Below are positions 18,226-27,838 of a stretch of 64,000 bases of DNA, piece by piece. Made by a program: the position numbers and the translations under genes. The stretch is from Siminovitchia acidinfaciens (GTDB lineage: Bacteria > Bacillota > Bacilli > Bacillales > Bacillaceae_C), in assembly GCF_003605385.1 (NCBI RefSeq), contig NZ_QYTV02000001.1, forward strand, positions 1 through 64,000. The letters are read 5' to 3'. The notes under the pieces are model-generated. The model made no database searches, was not told where the DNA came from, and saw nothing but the letters and a program-made list of their open reading frames with translations. Within the stretch, counting starts at the first letter, position 1. Every line of letters begins with the position of its first letter.

Positions 18226-19503
18226 ATGAGCGGTAAATCGTTGTGGCAAGCTACAGCAAATGATATGAAGAGAAGGCCTGTCCAGCAAGGTGAAGAAACA
18301 TGTGACGTTGTCATCATAGGAGGGGGTTTTACCGGGCTTTCTGTTGCATATCACTTACAGCAAAGAAATGTTAAGACCGTCGTTTTGGAGTCAAATACGG
18401 TGGGTTCCGGTGCAAGCGGACGAAATGGCGGGGAAGTCCTGATCGGATATGTCGAGTCCATGAGGGCGTTAACCGAAAAATATGGCAGAGATGCCGCCAG
18501 ACAGATGTTTCAAATGTCCCTTGACAGCATTGACCTCATTGAAGGGATTATTGAGGAAGAGGGAATCAATTGTGATTTTTTGCGAAATGGGAATTTGCTA
18601 GCAGCTTACAAACCATCCCATTTGGATGGAATGAGGCAAGAACAGGAATTTTTATATGAAAATTATAATTTTGAAACAAAGATCATAGAAAAAGAAGACA
18701 TGCAAACTGAAATGGACTCTGATTTTTATCATGGAGCCCATATCGATGAAAAGAGCGCCATATTCCATCCATTAAACTATTGTCTGGGTTTGGCAAATGC
18801 AGTGGAAAAATACGGCGGCACTATTTATGAACACTCTGAAGCTATAAAAATCAATCGCGAATCTCATGACAGAGTAATAGTAGAAACAAATAACGGCCGT
18901 GTGATCGCCAAGCAGGTCGGGATGTTTGTCAATGCTTATACGACTGACGTCCACAAACTGATCAAGAAAGCAATAGTTCCTGTTGAAAGCATTGTGCTAG
19001 CAACTGAGACTTTACCTGAAGATTTGTGTAAACAGTTGATGAAGCACAACCGGGCAGCCTGCGACACGAAAAATCTGCTTTATTATTTCCGGCTTTCTGC
19101 TGATAACCGTATGGTGTTCGGCGGGTCGGGGCGTACGACAAGCAAGCGGGATGCCCAAAAGCTATTCGATAATTTACAAGCCGGCATGGTTGACGTTTTC
19201 CCAGCGTTAAAGGATGCCAAAGTGGATTACAGATGGAGCGGAAAAGTCGGTTTTACTATTGAGAAAATCCCTTATATCGGCCAATTGGACGACGGCACCC
19301 ACTTTGCTTTTGGTTATGCGGGCCATGGAGCGGCAATGTCCACACTTCTAGGGAAAATAGTGGCGATGAACATGCTCAACGAAGGGGATAAAAATAATCC
19401 TCTCGACCGTTCCAACTTGAAGCCGATTCCGTTTCATAGCATGAATGCTACTGGACTGGGCATTATGAAGTATTACTTTAAGTTCTTGGATTATATTTCT
19501 TAA
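18226..19503 (+). CDS. FAD-dependent amine oxidoreductase, PuuB-like
   Basis: A 425-residue DAO-family flavoenzyme. DVVIIGGGFTGLSVAYHL (residues about 27-44) is the FAD Rossmann motif and GASGRNGG is the block typical of gamma-glutamylputrescine oxidase (PuuB/OrdL) relatives. IPYIGQLDDGTHFAFGYAGHG forms the C-terminal FAD contact. PuuB oxidises the free amino end of gamma-glutamylputrescine to an aldehyde, releasing ammonia and H2O2. Here it lies 39 bases after the SBP1 gene, and the aldehyde dehydrogenase at 40.5 kb would accept such an aldehyde. The true substrate (acyl-polyamine, other secondary amine) is not settled by sequence. Confidence 0.8.
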   Translation: MSGKSLWQATANDMKRRPVQQGEETCDVVIIGGGFTGLSVAYHLQQRNVKTVVLESNTVGSGASGRNGGEVLIGYVESMRALTEKYGRDAARQMFQMSLDSIDLIEGIIEEEGINCDFLRNGNLLAAYKPSHLDGMRQEQEFLYENYNFETKIIEKEDMQTEMDSDFYHGAHIDEKSAIFHPLNYCLGLANAVEKYGGTIYEHSEAIKINRESHDRVIVETNNGRVIAKQVGMFVNAYTTDVHKLIKKAIVPVESIVLATETLPEDLCKQLMKHNRAACDTKNLLYYFRLSADNRMVFGGSGRTTSKRDAQKLFDNLQAGMVDVFPALKDAKVDYRWSGKVGFTIEKIPYIGQLDDGTHFAFGYAGHGAAMSTLLGKIVAMNMLNEGDKNNPLDRSNLKPIPFHSMNATGLGIMKYYFKFLDYIS

Positions 19504-19524
19504 AGAGAAAGAAGGACGGCAGCA

Positions 19525-20607
19525 ATGATTAAACAATTGTATCTTGAAGGCACACCGCGTGAAATAGGGGAAAAACACGGCCGTGAAGGAAAAGAGCAGA
19601 TACAGGTCAGTTTGGGAACTTATGAAAAGCTCTTTTATGGCTTTCATCAAATCAGTTGGAAAGAAGCACGCAACCGCGGGCTTGACCACCTGAAAGCAAT
19701 TGAAGCATATGACCCTCAGCTTATTGAGGAAATGGAAGGGATAGCCCAAGGTGCGGGCGTCGACTTCGAAGATATCTTAGCCTTAAATGCTCGAAGTGAA
19801 ATCGCACTTACCGGACACAAAGATAAGATTCTATCCGACGGATGTACATCCATAGCAGTAACAGCTCCTGCATGTGATGAAACGATCATCGGGCAAAACT
19901 GGGATTGGAAAGGCAGCCAGATCGACAGTCTCCTCCTGCTTCGTATTAAGCAGGAAGGGAAGCCTGATATCACAATGGTGACTGAAGGCGGAATCATTGG
20001 AAAAATCGGCTTCAATTCTGCTGGAGTCGCCGTCTGCTTGAATGCTTTGATCACTGATAAAAAGTCCAATGAAGTACCTATTCATCTAGGGTTAAGGGCA
20101 GTGTTGAATTCATCCTCTTTGCATGAAGCATTATCAAGAGTCAACCATGGGCAAATGGCTTCTGCAGCCAACTTCATGATTGCAAGCCATGAAGGGGAAG
20201 GCAGTTCAATGGCAGCCAATGTTGAGGTGTCGCCTTTTGGTATTGATCTTTTGGCGGAGCCGAATGGTATTTCAGTTCATTCGAACCATATCCTTTCGCA
20301 GGAGCTTTTGAAAAACCTGAATGACCTGAACAACTTTAAACATACGGATTCGATGATTCGTAAACTGCGTGCCGAACAACTGATCAATACTTCATTGGCA
20401 AAGGGAGAAACGATTGATGAAGAAAGCTTTAAAAAATGGTTCACCGATAAATATAATTATCCGAACTCAATCAATCATTACCCTAATGAAAATGCACCGG
20501 AACATCGACGCTCTGAAACGGTATTTTCAATCATTATGAATCTTTCAAAGAAGAAAACACAGTTTTGCGTCGGCAATCCGTCCATCGATGCTTATGTGGA
20601 AATTTAA
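19525..20607 (+). CDS. C45-family acyltransferase/amidohydrolase (penicillin acyltransferase-like)
   Basis: A 360-residue Ntn hydrolase of the acyl-CoA:6-aminopenicillanate acyltransferase family. The N-terminal block GTPREIGEKHGREGKEQIQ and GIAQGAGVDFEDILALNARSE are characteristic. Cys107 in SDGCTSIAV is the expected autoprocessing nucleophile, and IGQNWDW is the conserved following strand. Such proteins cleave themselves before this Cys and then hydrolyse or transfer acyl groups from amides. In this operon, 21 bases after the oxidase, an acyl-amine deacylase role is plausible. A 3' hairpin follows. Confidence 0.78.
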   Translation: MIKQLYLEGTPREIGEKHGREGKEQIQVSLGTYEKLFYGFHQISWKEARNRGLDHLKAIEAYDPQLIEEMEGIAQGAGVDFEDILALNARSEIALTGHKDKILSDGCTSIAVTAPACDETIIGQNWDWKGSQIDSLLLLRIKQEGKPDITMVTEGGIIGKIGFNSAGVAVCLNALITDKKSNEVPIHLGLRAVLNSSSLHEALSRVNHGQMASAANFMIASHEGEGSSMAANVEVSPFGIDLLAEPNGISVHSNHILSQELLKNLNDLNNFKHTDSMIRKLRAEQLINTSLAKGETIDEESFKKWFTDKYNYPNSINHYPNENAPEHRRSETVFSIIMNLSKKKTQFCVGNPSIDAYVEI

Positions 20608-20617
20608 TATATTTCAG

Positions 20618-20646
20618 AAACAGAGAGAGTCCTTCTCTCTGTTTTT
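20618..20646 (+). terminator. Terminator or attenuator after the C45 gene
   Basis: AAACAGAGAGA (20618-20628) pairs perfectly with TCTCTCTGTTT (20634-20644) around GTCCT and is followed by TTT. It lies 30 bases before the next coding region, so it may reduce rather than stop readthrough to the GNAT-nitrilase gene. Confidence 0.65.
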
Positions 20647-20676
20647 ATAAAAAAAGGAAGGAAGTGGAGTGTATTC

Positions 20677-22218
20677 ATGAGTGAAGCGGACACGTCCAAG
20701 TATCAAAAAGAAATCATCGTTCGGAATATCAGGGAAGAGGATATCGAAGAAGTTGTGAAAGTGGCCAACCTCAGTTTCGGTCTTCCGGGAGTCGCTTTTG
20801 AAGCAAAACATTATAAGAGCCACATCAATATTTTTCCGGAAGGGCAATTTTGTGTTGAATACGATGGGAAAATCATCGGAGCCTGTTCCAGCATTATTAT
20901 CAATTTCGATGAATATGGGGACGACCACTCATTTGATGAAATTTCGGGTGATGGCTATATCCGAAACCATAACCCCAAAGGAATTAATTTATATGGACTG
21001 GATGTTGTCGTCCATCCAGATTATCAAAAATTAAAAATTGGACGACGTTTATATGAAGCCCGCAGGAAACTTTGCCGGCAATTTAATCTGAAAAGCATTT
21101 TATTCGGTGGACGCATGCCTAACTATTATAAATATGCGGACAAAATGACACCCGAAGAGTTCGTTGATCAGGTAGTTAAGAAGAAATTATATGATCCGGT
21201 CATTACTTTCCAAACTATGAACGGATTCAAGTTCAAAAAAGTGTTGCCGAAATATTTACCCCACGATGAAGCCTCTTTAGAAAATGCAACCTTGATGGAA
21301 TGGGTGAATGAAGATTATGCCCCTCCTTCGGACAAAGATTACAGACACTCTTTACCCGTACGAATATCATCCATCCAATATGATTTTAAAGAAGTCCAGT
21401 CTTTTGAAGAGTTTTCCCGGCAATGTGAGTATTATGTACGCAATAGCTCAAAGGTGAGATCGGACTTTGCCGTATTTCCTGAAGCGGTTACTATGCAGCT
21501 TGCATCTTTTTCAGATGAAAGATTTCCAAGCGGACAGGCACAGAAGGTGACCACTTATACCGAAGATTATTTACAGCTATTTTCTGATTTAGCCGTCAAA
21601 TACAGTATTAACATCATTGCCGGATCCCACTATGTGGAAGAAGATAATGAGATTTATAATGTTTCCTATTTATTTAGGCGGAACGGCACTTTCGACAGCC
21701 AATGTAAGCTCCATATCACACCATCGGAAAAAAGCTGGCTGGGCACCCAGTCTGGGGACGATCTCAAAGTATTTGATACGGACTACGGAAAAATCGCAAT
21801 TTTAATTGGTTATGACATTCTGTTTCCAGAGCTAGCGCGCAAAGCTGCAGACGAAGGCGCACAAATTATTTTTACACCATTCTTAGCAGAAAACGAGCAG
21901 GGGTATTTGCGAATCCGTTACTGTGCCCAGGCAAGGGCGATTGAAAATCAGGTATATACTGTGATTTCCGGTGCATCCGGCAATATGACCAATGTTACGC
22001 TGGCCGACGCAAGATATGGGCAATCGGGCATTTTTTCACCAATCGACTACTCTTTCCCGAACGCAGGGGTAGTGGCTGAAAGCCAACCAAACATGGAAGC
22101 AATTGTAACTGGGGATGTGGATTTGGAAGTTCTGCACCGTAATAGACAAACAGGTACCGTTACACCGGTAAATGATCGTCGTATTGATCGAGTCCGGTTC
22201 ATTCAAAAGATCACTTAA
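20677..22218 (+). CDS. GNAT acetyltransferase fused to a catalytically altered nitrilase domain (YhcX-like)
   Basis: 513 residues. Residues 10-215 are a GNAT domain (FPEGQFCVEYDGKIIGACSS, GYIRNHNP, VVVHPDYQKLKIGRRLYEAR). Residues 228-505 are a carbon-nitrogen hydrolase fold, the same architecture as Bacillus subtilis YhcX. The nitrilase triad is broken: E269 (FPEAVT) and K344 (CKLHIT) are present, but the Cys position reads ILIGYDILFPE, with Gly378 encoded by GGT at 21808-21810 where YhcX, as remembered, has ICYDIEFPE. The hydrolase should therefore be inactive or have a binding role. The GNAT half is closely related to the free-standing proteins at 42.0 and 27.8 kb. Confidence 0.85.
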   Translation: MSEADTSKYQKEIIVRNIREEDIEEVVKVANLSFGLPGVAFEAKHYKSHINIFPEGQFCVEYDGKIIGACSSIIINFDEYGDDHSFDEISGDGYIRNHNPKGINLYGLDVVVHPDYQKLKIGRRLYEARRKLCRQFNLKSILFGGRMPNYYKYADKMTPEEFVDQVVKKKLYDPVITFQTMNGFKFKKVLPKYLPHDEASLENATLMEWVNEDYAPPSDKDYRHSLPVRISSIQYDFKEVQSFEEFSRQCEYYVRNSSKVRSDFAVFPEAVTMQLASFSDERFPSGQAQKVTTYTEDYLQLFSDLAVKYSINIIAGSHYVEEDNEIYNVSYLFRRNGTFDSQCKLHITPSEKSWLGTQSGDDLKVFDTDYGKIAILIGYDILFPELARKAADEGAQIIFTPFLAENEQGYLRIRYCAQARAIENQVYTVISGASGNMTNVTLADARYGQSGIFSPIDYSFPNAGVVAESQPNMEAIVTGDVDLEVLHRNRQTGTVTPVNDRRIDRVRFIQKIT

Positions 22219-22364
22219 TTAAAAACCTAGAAGATAATGTTTTTTCTAAAAATTAAGATTGATGTCTCGCCGCCGACTGCGATCAGAAAACGCCAAGTTG
22301 AATGAGTGATTACATCATCGGTGACGCAATTCCGGCGTTAAAAAGACGCTTTTATGAGATTTTG

Positions 22365-22430
22365 GGTCGAGCCTTGTCTCGGCCTCTTTTTCCCGCTGCT
22401 TCGGAAAAAGATCACATTGTGTGGTTTTTT
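22365..22430 (+). terminator. Tandem terminators before SBP2
   Basis: Hairpin one: GGTCGAG (22365-22371) with CTCGGCC (22378-22384), then TCTTTTT. Hairpin two: ATCACA (22411-22416) with TGTGGT (22420-22425), then TTTTT. They separate the NhaC-to-GNAT operon from the next lipoprotein genes. The stretch 22219-22364 holds no gene. Confidence 0.7.
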
Positions 22431-22454
22431 CATAGAAAAATAAGGGAGTGGTAG

Positions 22455-23528
22455 GTGTTGAAGAAATCAAGTAAATCGATCGTCACCTTTGTAATCGCTG
22501 TCATTGTCTTGGGTGTAATTTTAGGTGCGTGCGGAGGGAAAAGCACGTCAAAAGGAACATCAGGAAAAGAAGTTCTTAATTTCATGAACTGGCCTGAATA
22601 TTTGCCGGACCACTTAATCAAGCAGTTTGAAGAAGAAACAGGCATTAAAGTAAATTTAAGTGAAATTGGCTCGAACGAAGAGATGGTAGCAAAATTAAGT
22701 GTTAGTGCCGGGGAATTCGATCTTGTTGTTCCGTCTACTTATTTTATTGAGGTATTAATCAGGGAAGGCAAGCTGGAAAAAATCAATAAAGATAACATTC
22801 CGAATTTGAAATATATCGGTGAAGACTTTTTAGGCTGGGATTTTGACCCGAATGACGATTATTCGCTTCCGTACATGTGGGGAACGGAAGTCATTGTCAT
22901 AAACGAGGATTTGGTTGATAAGGAGGTTACATCCTACAAGGATTTGTTTAATCCTTATTTCAAAGACAGTTTAGTGATCTTAGATGATCCGCGGTCGATG
23001 CTGGGTGCGATGCTAAGTATGCTTGGCTATAGCTCAAACAGTACAGATGAGAAGGAAATTGAAGAAGCCGGGGAAGCACTAAAAAAACTGAGACCAAATA
23101 TTAAAGTATATGACAGCGATAATGCGAAGAACTTGCTCGTCAGTAACGAAGTAAAGGGTGGAGTCGTTTACGGTGCAGAGGCAGCACTTGCTATGCGTGA
23201 AAAACCGGAAATAAAGGTAATTATTCCAGATGATTTTCTAAGTCTATGGCAAGATAATTTTGTCATTCCAAAGGGAGCAAAGAACAAAGAAAATGCAGAA
23301 AAATTCATCAATTTTATTTTCGATCCGGAAGTGAGCAAAGAAATCACTCTCGATGTCCCGTACGTAAACCCGAATTTAGAAGCGATGAAGCTGCTCCCAG
23401 AAGATATAAATGAAGAAATTAACAAAACAGTCGGTGAGGGGGTTCACCACCCGAAGGCGTCCCATGCAGTGGATGTTGGGGAGGCCCTTAAAATTTATGA
23501 CCGGGTATGGTCGGAATCGAAACAATAA
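22455..23528 (+). CDS. PotD-like polyamine-binding lipoprotein (SBP2)
   Basis: A 357-residue lipoprotein with signal peptide and lipobox LGACGG. GTG 22455 is chosen because GGAG at 22444-22447 is seven bases away. Very close to SBP3 and close to SBP1: NWPEYLPDHLIKQFEEETGIKV, VPSTYFIEVL, WDFDPNDDYSLPYMWG and SLWQDNFVIPKGAKNKENAEKF are nearly identical to SBP3. Trp and Asp of the ligand block (LWQDN) are kept; the PotD Glu in DDxRE is Ser (DDPRS). No transporter genes adjoin, so it should deliver ligand to PotABC at 35-37.8 kb or act as a sensor. Confidence 0.87.
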   Translation: MLKKSSKSIVTFVIAVIVLGVILGACGGKSTSKGTSGKEVLNFMNWPEYLPDHLIKQFEEETGIKVNLSEIGSNEEMVAKLSVSAGEFDLVVPSTYFIEVLIREGKLEKINKDNIPNLKYIGEDFLGWDFDPNDDYSLPYMWGTEVIVINEDLVDKEVTSYKDLFNPYFKDSLVILDDPRSMLGAMLSMLGYSSNSTDEKEIEEAGEALKKLRPNIKVYDSDNAKNLLVSNEVKGGVVYGAEAALAMREKPEIKVIIPDDFLSLWQDNFVIPKGAKNKENAEKFINFIFDPEVSKEITLDVPYVNPNLEAMKLLPEDINEEINKTVGEGVHHPKASHAVDVGEALKIYDRVWSESKQ

Positions 23529-23609
23529 GAAGAGGTGCAGGTCGAGCAACCTTTGACTAGCCGTCTTTAGATATTCAGAGTAACAAAAAAACTAAGGAAG
23601 TGGTATGTG

Positions 23610-24677
23610 ATGAAAAGGTTTCGTAAATCGTCCGTCATCCTAGTAATGGCTATCATGATCTTAAGTGGAATTTTAGCAGCATGCGGCAGCAGTACAGGAG
23701 GTTCGAAAAAAGAGGTTGTCAACATCATGAACTGGTCCGAATATTTACCTGAGCATTTAATCGAACAGTTTGAGGAAGAAACCGGAATCAAAGTGAATTA
23801 CAGCGAAATTTCATCCAATGAGGAAATGATTGCAAAGCTCAATGTAAGCGGAGGGGAGTTCGACCTTGCTGTACCTTCCACATATTTTATTGAAGTGCTG
23901 ATCAATCAGGATAAACTGGAAAAAATCAATAAAGATAATATCCCAAATCTGAAATATATCGGCGATGATTATCTTGGATGGGACTTCGACCCGAATGATG
24001 ACTATTCGCTCCCGTACATGTGGGGAACAGAGGTCATTGTTGTAAATGAAGAGCTTGTTGACGAGGATGTGAAAGTGACATCATACAAAGATCTGTTTAA
24101 TCCATATTTTAAGGACAGCTTGGTCATTCTCGATGACCCCCGTACAATGCTTGGAGCCATGCTGAGTATGCTTGGATACGATTCAAACAGTACGAATGAA
24201 GAAGAAATTGTGGCAGCGGGTGAAGAACTTAAAAAGCTGAAGCCGAATATTAAAGTATACGACAGCGACAATGCCAAAAATCTATTAATTAGTAATGAAG
24301 TAAAAGCTGGAGTTGTCTATGGTGCAGAAGCAGCGCTTGCGATGAGGGAAAATCCAAATATCAAGGTCATTATCCCTGAAGACTTCCTCAGCCTGTGGCA
24401 GGATAACTTCGTGATTCCAAAGGGTGCCAAGAACAAAGAGAATGCAGAGAAGTTTATTAACTTCATCTTCGATCCTGAAGTGAGTAAGGAGATCACACTT
24501 GATCATCCTTATGTAAATCCGAATGAAGAAGCGATGAAACTGTTGCCGGAAGACATCAGGACAGAGATTGAACTGACAGTGGGAGAAGGGGTGGACCATC
24601 CAAAAGGAGCCCATGCAATTGACGTGGGGGAAGCGCTTCAGGTCTATGACCGCGTCTGGTCCGAGGTGAAACAATAG
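23610..24677 (+). CDS. PotD-like polyamine-binding lipoprotein (SBP3)
   Basis: A 355-residue paralogue of SBP2 just 80 bases downstream, evidently a tandem duplication. Lipobox ILAACGSS. The ligand regions are SSNEEMIAKL, VPSTYFIEVL, ILDDPRTMLGAML, VVYGAEAALAMREN and LWQDNFVIP. The start is ATG 23610 (or GTG 23607) after AAGGAAG. A hairpin at 24687-24708 terminates the pair, so SBP2 and SBP3 form a two-gene lipoprotein unit separate from the amidohydrolase that follows. Confidence 0.87.
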   Translation: MKRFRKSSVILVMAIMILSGILAACGSSTGGSKKEVVNIMNWSEYLPEHLIEQFEEETGIKVNYSEISSNEEMIAKLNVSGGEFDLAVPSTYFIEVLINQDKLEKINKDNIPNLKYIGDDYLGWDFDPNDDYSLPYMWGTEVIVVNEELVDEDVKVTSYKDLFNPYFKDSLVILDDPRTMLGAMLSMLGYDSNSTNEEEIVAAGEELKKLKPNIKVYDSDNAKNLLISNEVKAGVVYGAEAALAMRENPNIKVIIPEDFLSLWQDNFVIPKGAKNKENAEKFINFIFDPEVSKEITLDHPYVNPNEEAMKLLPEDIRTEIELTVGEGVDHPKGAHAIDVGEALQVYDRVWSEVKQ

Positions 24678-24686
24678 AGTGGATGG

Positions 24687-24714
24687 GGACGGGAGGTATG
24701 CCGTCCCTTTCCAT
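24687..24714 (+). terminator. Terminator after SBP3
   Basis: GGGACGG (24687-24693) with CCGTCCC (24702-24708), followed by TTTCC. The T tract is short, so readthrough is possible. Confidence 0.55.
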
Positions 24715-24833
24715 AATAAAAAATCAACCAAGGTGGTAGAGATCAAGAGTAAATTCAATCATTGATAGTTTCATTAGGCTGAAAAATGTATTTAATGGGA
24801 TCCGTCGTGTGAAGTAATAAGGGGGGAATGCGG

Positions 24834-26450
24834 TTGGACAAAGCCGATCTGGTTATTAAAGGGAATCGTATTTTTACTGGTGAGGAAATGATTGAAGGAG
24901 GCATAGCCATTAAAGATGGAAAGATTATCGAGGTTTGTAAGCAAGAGAATATGGAGCGATTTATAGGTAGTGACACCCAAGTTTACAAGTTTGATAATCA
25001 AACGATTATGCCTGGCTTTCACGATTTCCATATCCATTTGACACTGGGTTGTCTTTTTGAGGATTATGTAAATCTTGCTGATGCCCGTTCAGCGGAGGAA
25101 ACAGCCCAAAAGGTGAAAGAGTTTGCTGATAGCCGTCCGGACGATGAATGGATAATCGGCTTTAGCTGGTACCATATTTTCTGGGATAAAAAAGAGATGC
25201 CCGACCGGACCATTTTAGATGAGCTCATTCCTGACCGTCCTGTGTTTTTATTGAATGCAGAATGCCATGGAGCGTGGCTTAACAGTAAAGCATTGGAAGT
25301 GGCTGGCATCGATGAAAGTACAGAAAATCCGGATTTTGGGACGATATTGAAAGATGTGAAGGGGAAACCGACGGGGATTTTATTGGAAACCGCTATGAGT
25401 CTTGCGGTTGATCAGGCATTTAAAATGCCGGAGAAGAAGGCAATTGAATTGATGGAACGCTTCCTGGCAAAAGCGAATCGACTTGGGATTACTTCTGTCA
25501 GTGATATGCTGCCTCTTCCAGGTTTTGAAGTGGGGGATCTCTCTCTTTATCGGAAATTTGAAGAAGAAGGCAAGCTGACGGTCAGAACCTTTTTTCTCAG
25601 TCCATTAAATGGAGAATTGTCTCACGCGAGAGAGATGCGGAAAAAATATAAGTCAGATGTATTGAAGTTTACAGGTTTAAAACAATTTCTCGATGGTGTC
25701 GTAACTACATACACCGCAATGATGGTGGACGAGTATTCCGACAAACCTTCAGAAAAAGGAGAGGCTTTCCTGCCGCCTGAGCTATTGGAACAATGGGTTG
25801 CGGAAGCGGATCAGGAAGGGTTTCGCATCCGTCTACATGCGTGTGGAGATGGGGCGGTCCGTCTTGGACTCGACCTTTATGAAAATGCGGAGAAGCAAAA
25901 CGGCAAGCGGGATTCCAGGCATGCCATCGAGCATATAGAAGTGATTCATCCCGATGATATCAATCGGTTTGCGCAACTGGGGGTTATTGCTTCCATGCAG
26001 CCTGAGCATATGGCGATTACCGAGAGATTCGAAGACAATGTGTATTTAACTCGCATGGGACAGGAACGGGATGAATATACATGGCCAATTAAAACTTTGG
26101 CTGAATCCGGTGCGTCTATGGCATTTGGCAGCGACTATCCTGTCGTCGAGTTGGACCCGATGCTGGAAATATACCGAGCTGTCACAAGAAGGTTTAACGA
26201 TGGAGAGCCGGAAGAAGGATGGAATCCAAAAGAGAAAATCTCTTTGGCTGACGCATTAAGGCATTATACATCAGGACCGGCTTTCGGGAATTTTATGGAA
26301 GACAAGCTGGGGACATTGGAAAAGGGGAAGCTGGCCGATGTGATAGTGATGGATCGGGATTTGTTTGCCGCAGATCCCAAGGAATTGCCGAACGCAAAAG
26401 TGAAGCTGACAGTGATGGATGGGAAAGTGGTTTATAAAGATAGTGAATGA
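24834..26450 (+). CDS. YtcJ-type metal-dependent amidohydrolase
   Basis: About 538 residues of the amidohydrolase_3 family. IMPGFHDFHIHLTLG gives the first metal-binding H-x-H, FRIRLHACGDGAVR and HAIEHIEVIHPDD the later His ligands, and FGSDYPVVELDP the metal Asp. Members hydrolyse N-acyl or formyl amides, or open cyclic amides. I chose TTG 24834 (LDKADLVIKG) because AAGGGGGG at 24819-24826 is well spaced from it; ATG 24828 sits directly against that site. It is followed at 18 bases by an APC permease and then a GNAT gene, suggesting uptake and deacylation of an amide. A decayed homologue tail lies at 11.2 kb. Confidence 0.8.
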   Translation: MDKADLVIKGNRIFTGEEMIEGGIAIKDGKIIEVCKQENMERFIGSDTQVYKFDNQTIMPGFHDFHIHLTLGCLFEDYVNLADARSAEETAQKVKEFADSRPDDEWIIGFSWYHIFWDKKEMPDRTILDELIPDRPVFLLNAECHGAWLNSKALEVAGIDESTENPDFGTILKDVKGKPTGILLETAMSLAVDQAFKMPEKKAIELMERFLAKANRLGITSVSDMLPLPGFEVGDLSLYRKFEEEGKLTVRTFFLSPLNGELSHAREMRKKYKSDVLKFTGLKQFLDGVVTTYTAMMVDEYSDKPSEKGEAFLPPELLEQWVAEADQEGFRIRLHACGDGAVRLGLDLYENAEKQNGKRDSRHAIEHIEVIHPDDINRFAQLGVIASMQPEHMAITERFEDNVYLTRMGQERDEYTWPIKTLAESGASMAFGSDYPVVELDPMLEIYRAVTRRFNDGEPEEGWNPKEKISLADALRHYTSGPAFGNFMEDKLGTLEKGKLADVIVMDRDLFAADPKELPNAKVKLTVMDGKVVYKDSE

Positions 26451-26468
26451 TGAAAAGGGGGACAAGTG

Positions 26469-27812
26469 ATGAAAACAGAAACTGAATTTAAGCAGGTGCT
26501 GACCCTGTTTCCTGTCGTATTATTTGGGTTGGCTTACATGGTTCCAATGACGGTTTTTACAACATACGGCATCGTATCGCAGCTTACATTGGGGATGCTG
26601 CCGGCGGCGTATATTGCCACCTTGCTGACAATGTTGTTCACTGCATACAGCTATGGCAGGATGGTTAAGGCATTTCCATATACGGGGTCTGCCTACACTT
26701 ATGCACAAAAATCTCTTAATTCGCATATCGGCTTTTTTACGGGCTGGATACTCCTATTAGATTACTTATTCCTTCCCATGATCAATTATTTGGTTATAGG
26801 AATCTATTTAAATGCAGAATTTCCTTCAGTGCCAAACTGGATTTGGGTTATCTTGGCCATTTTGATTGTTACGTTTATTAATATCAAAGGAATAAAAGTG
26901 GTCACGAATGTCAATTTCTTTTTAATTGCCTTTCAGATCATTGTGATTACGTTTTTCTTGATCCTTTCTGTTAAAACAATCTTAAGCGGAGGAGGAACCG
27001 GAACTCTATTTTCAACATTGCCTTTCTTTAATCCTGAAGGATCGACTTCATTGGTTTTTGCAGGTGCTGCCATATTATGTCTGTCTTTCTTAGGGTTTGA
27101 TGCCGTTACTACGTTATCGGAAGAAACAGTGGATGCAAAAAGGAATATCCCAAAAGCTATTTTTCTCGTAACTATTATCGGAGGGATTCTCTTTATTGTC
27201 GTTTCGTATATCGGGCAAATGGTTTATCCGGATTATATGTCATTTAAAGATCCGGACTCTGCTCCTCTTCAGATTGCTGTATTTATCGGAGGGAACCTAT
27301 TTAAGGCCATGTTCCTTGCCGGATATGTATTGGGCTGCTTTGCTTCCGCGACAAGTTCCCATGCCAGTGTATCCAGGCTTTTGTTCGCCATGGGGCGTGA
27401 TACGATCCTTCCGAAGAAAGTATTCGGGTATATTTCTCCAAAGTACAGGACGCCGGTGTACAGCACAGTCATCGTCAGCCTGTTGGCGCTGTCATCAATG
27501 GTTTTTTCGTTGGAGACAGTGGCATCGTTCATTAGCTTCGGAGCCTTGGCAGCTTTTACTATTGTGCACATATCAGTCATCTCACATTATTTCATTAAAA
27601 ATAGAAGGCGGTCATTGAAAGATACCATCATGTATTTTGTGATTCCTTTGATTGGTGTCGTCCTATGCATTTGGCTTTGGACAAGCCTGAGTCAGCACGC
27701 ATTTATGCTCGGTATCGGCTGGTTCATTATTGGAGCTATTTATCTGGCATTTTTAACAAAAATGTTCAGGGAAAAACCGCCTGAGTTAAGTTTTGATGAA
27801 AAGGTTTCTTAA
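26469..27812 (+). CDS. APC-family amino acid/amine permease
   Basis: A 447-residue membrane transporter with about 12 helices. The N-terminal FGLAYMVPMTVFTTYGIVSQLT and YSYGRMVKAFPYTGSAYTYAQKSL are APC helix 1 and helix 3 signatures; the SFLGFDAVTTLSEET block is conserved in PuuP-like importers. It has the same layout as the permease at 42.8 kb, and both precede or follow a YhcX-type GNAT gene. The start is ATG 26469, seven bases after GGGG. The likely substrate is an amino acid or polyamine-like amine; sequence alone does not decide. Confidence 0.8.
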   Translation: MKTETEFKQVLTLFPVVLFGLAYMVPMTVFTTYGIVSQLTLGMLPAAYIATLLTMLFTAYSYGRMVKAFPYTGSAYTYAQKSLNSHIGFFTGWILLLDYLFLPMINYLVIGIYLNAEFPSVPNWIWVILAILIVTFINIKGIKVVTNVNFFLIAFQIIVITFFLILSVKTILSGGGTGTLFSTLPFFNPEGSTSLVFAGAAILCLSFLGFDAVTTLSEETVDAKRNIPKAIFLVTIIGGILFIVVSYIGQMVYPDYMSFKDPDSAPLQIAVFIGGNLFKAMFLAGYVLGCFASATSSHASVSRLLFAMGRDTILPKKVFGYISPKYRTPVYSTVIVSLLALSSMVFSLETVASFISFGALAAFTIVHISVISHYFIKNRRRSLKDTIMYFVIPLIGVVLCIWLWTSLSQHAFMLGIGWFIIGAIYLAFLTKMFREKPPELSFDEKVS

Positions 27813-27838
27813 GATAAAATTCTTAGGGGGCGTTTCGA

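Noticed and set aside
18226-19503. The FAD oxidase as the missing thiamine-pathway ThiO
   Set aside because: It has the PuuB-type GASGRNGG block, is 32 kb from the thi genes, and lies in a sigma-54 amine operon.
23168-23425. Long antisense frames inside the PotD-like genes and other real genes
   Set aside because: They are shadows of strongly coding frames with no ribosome sites or homology.
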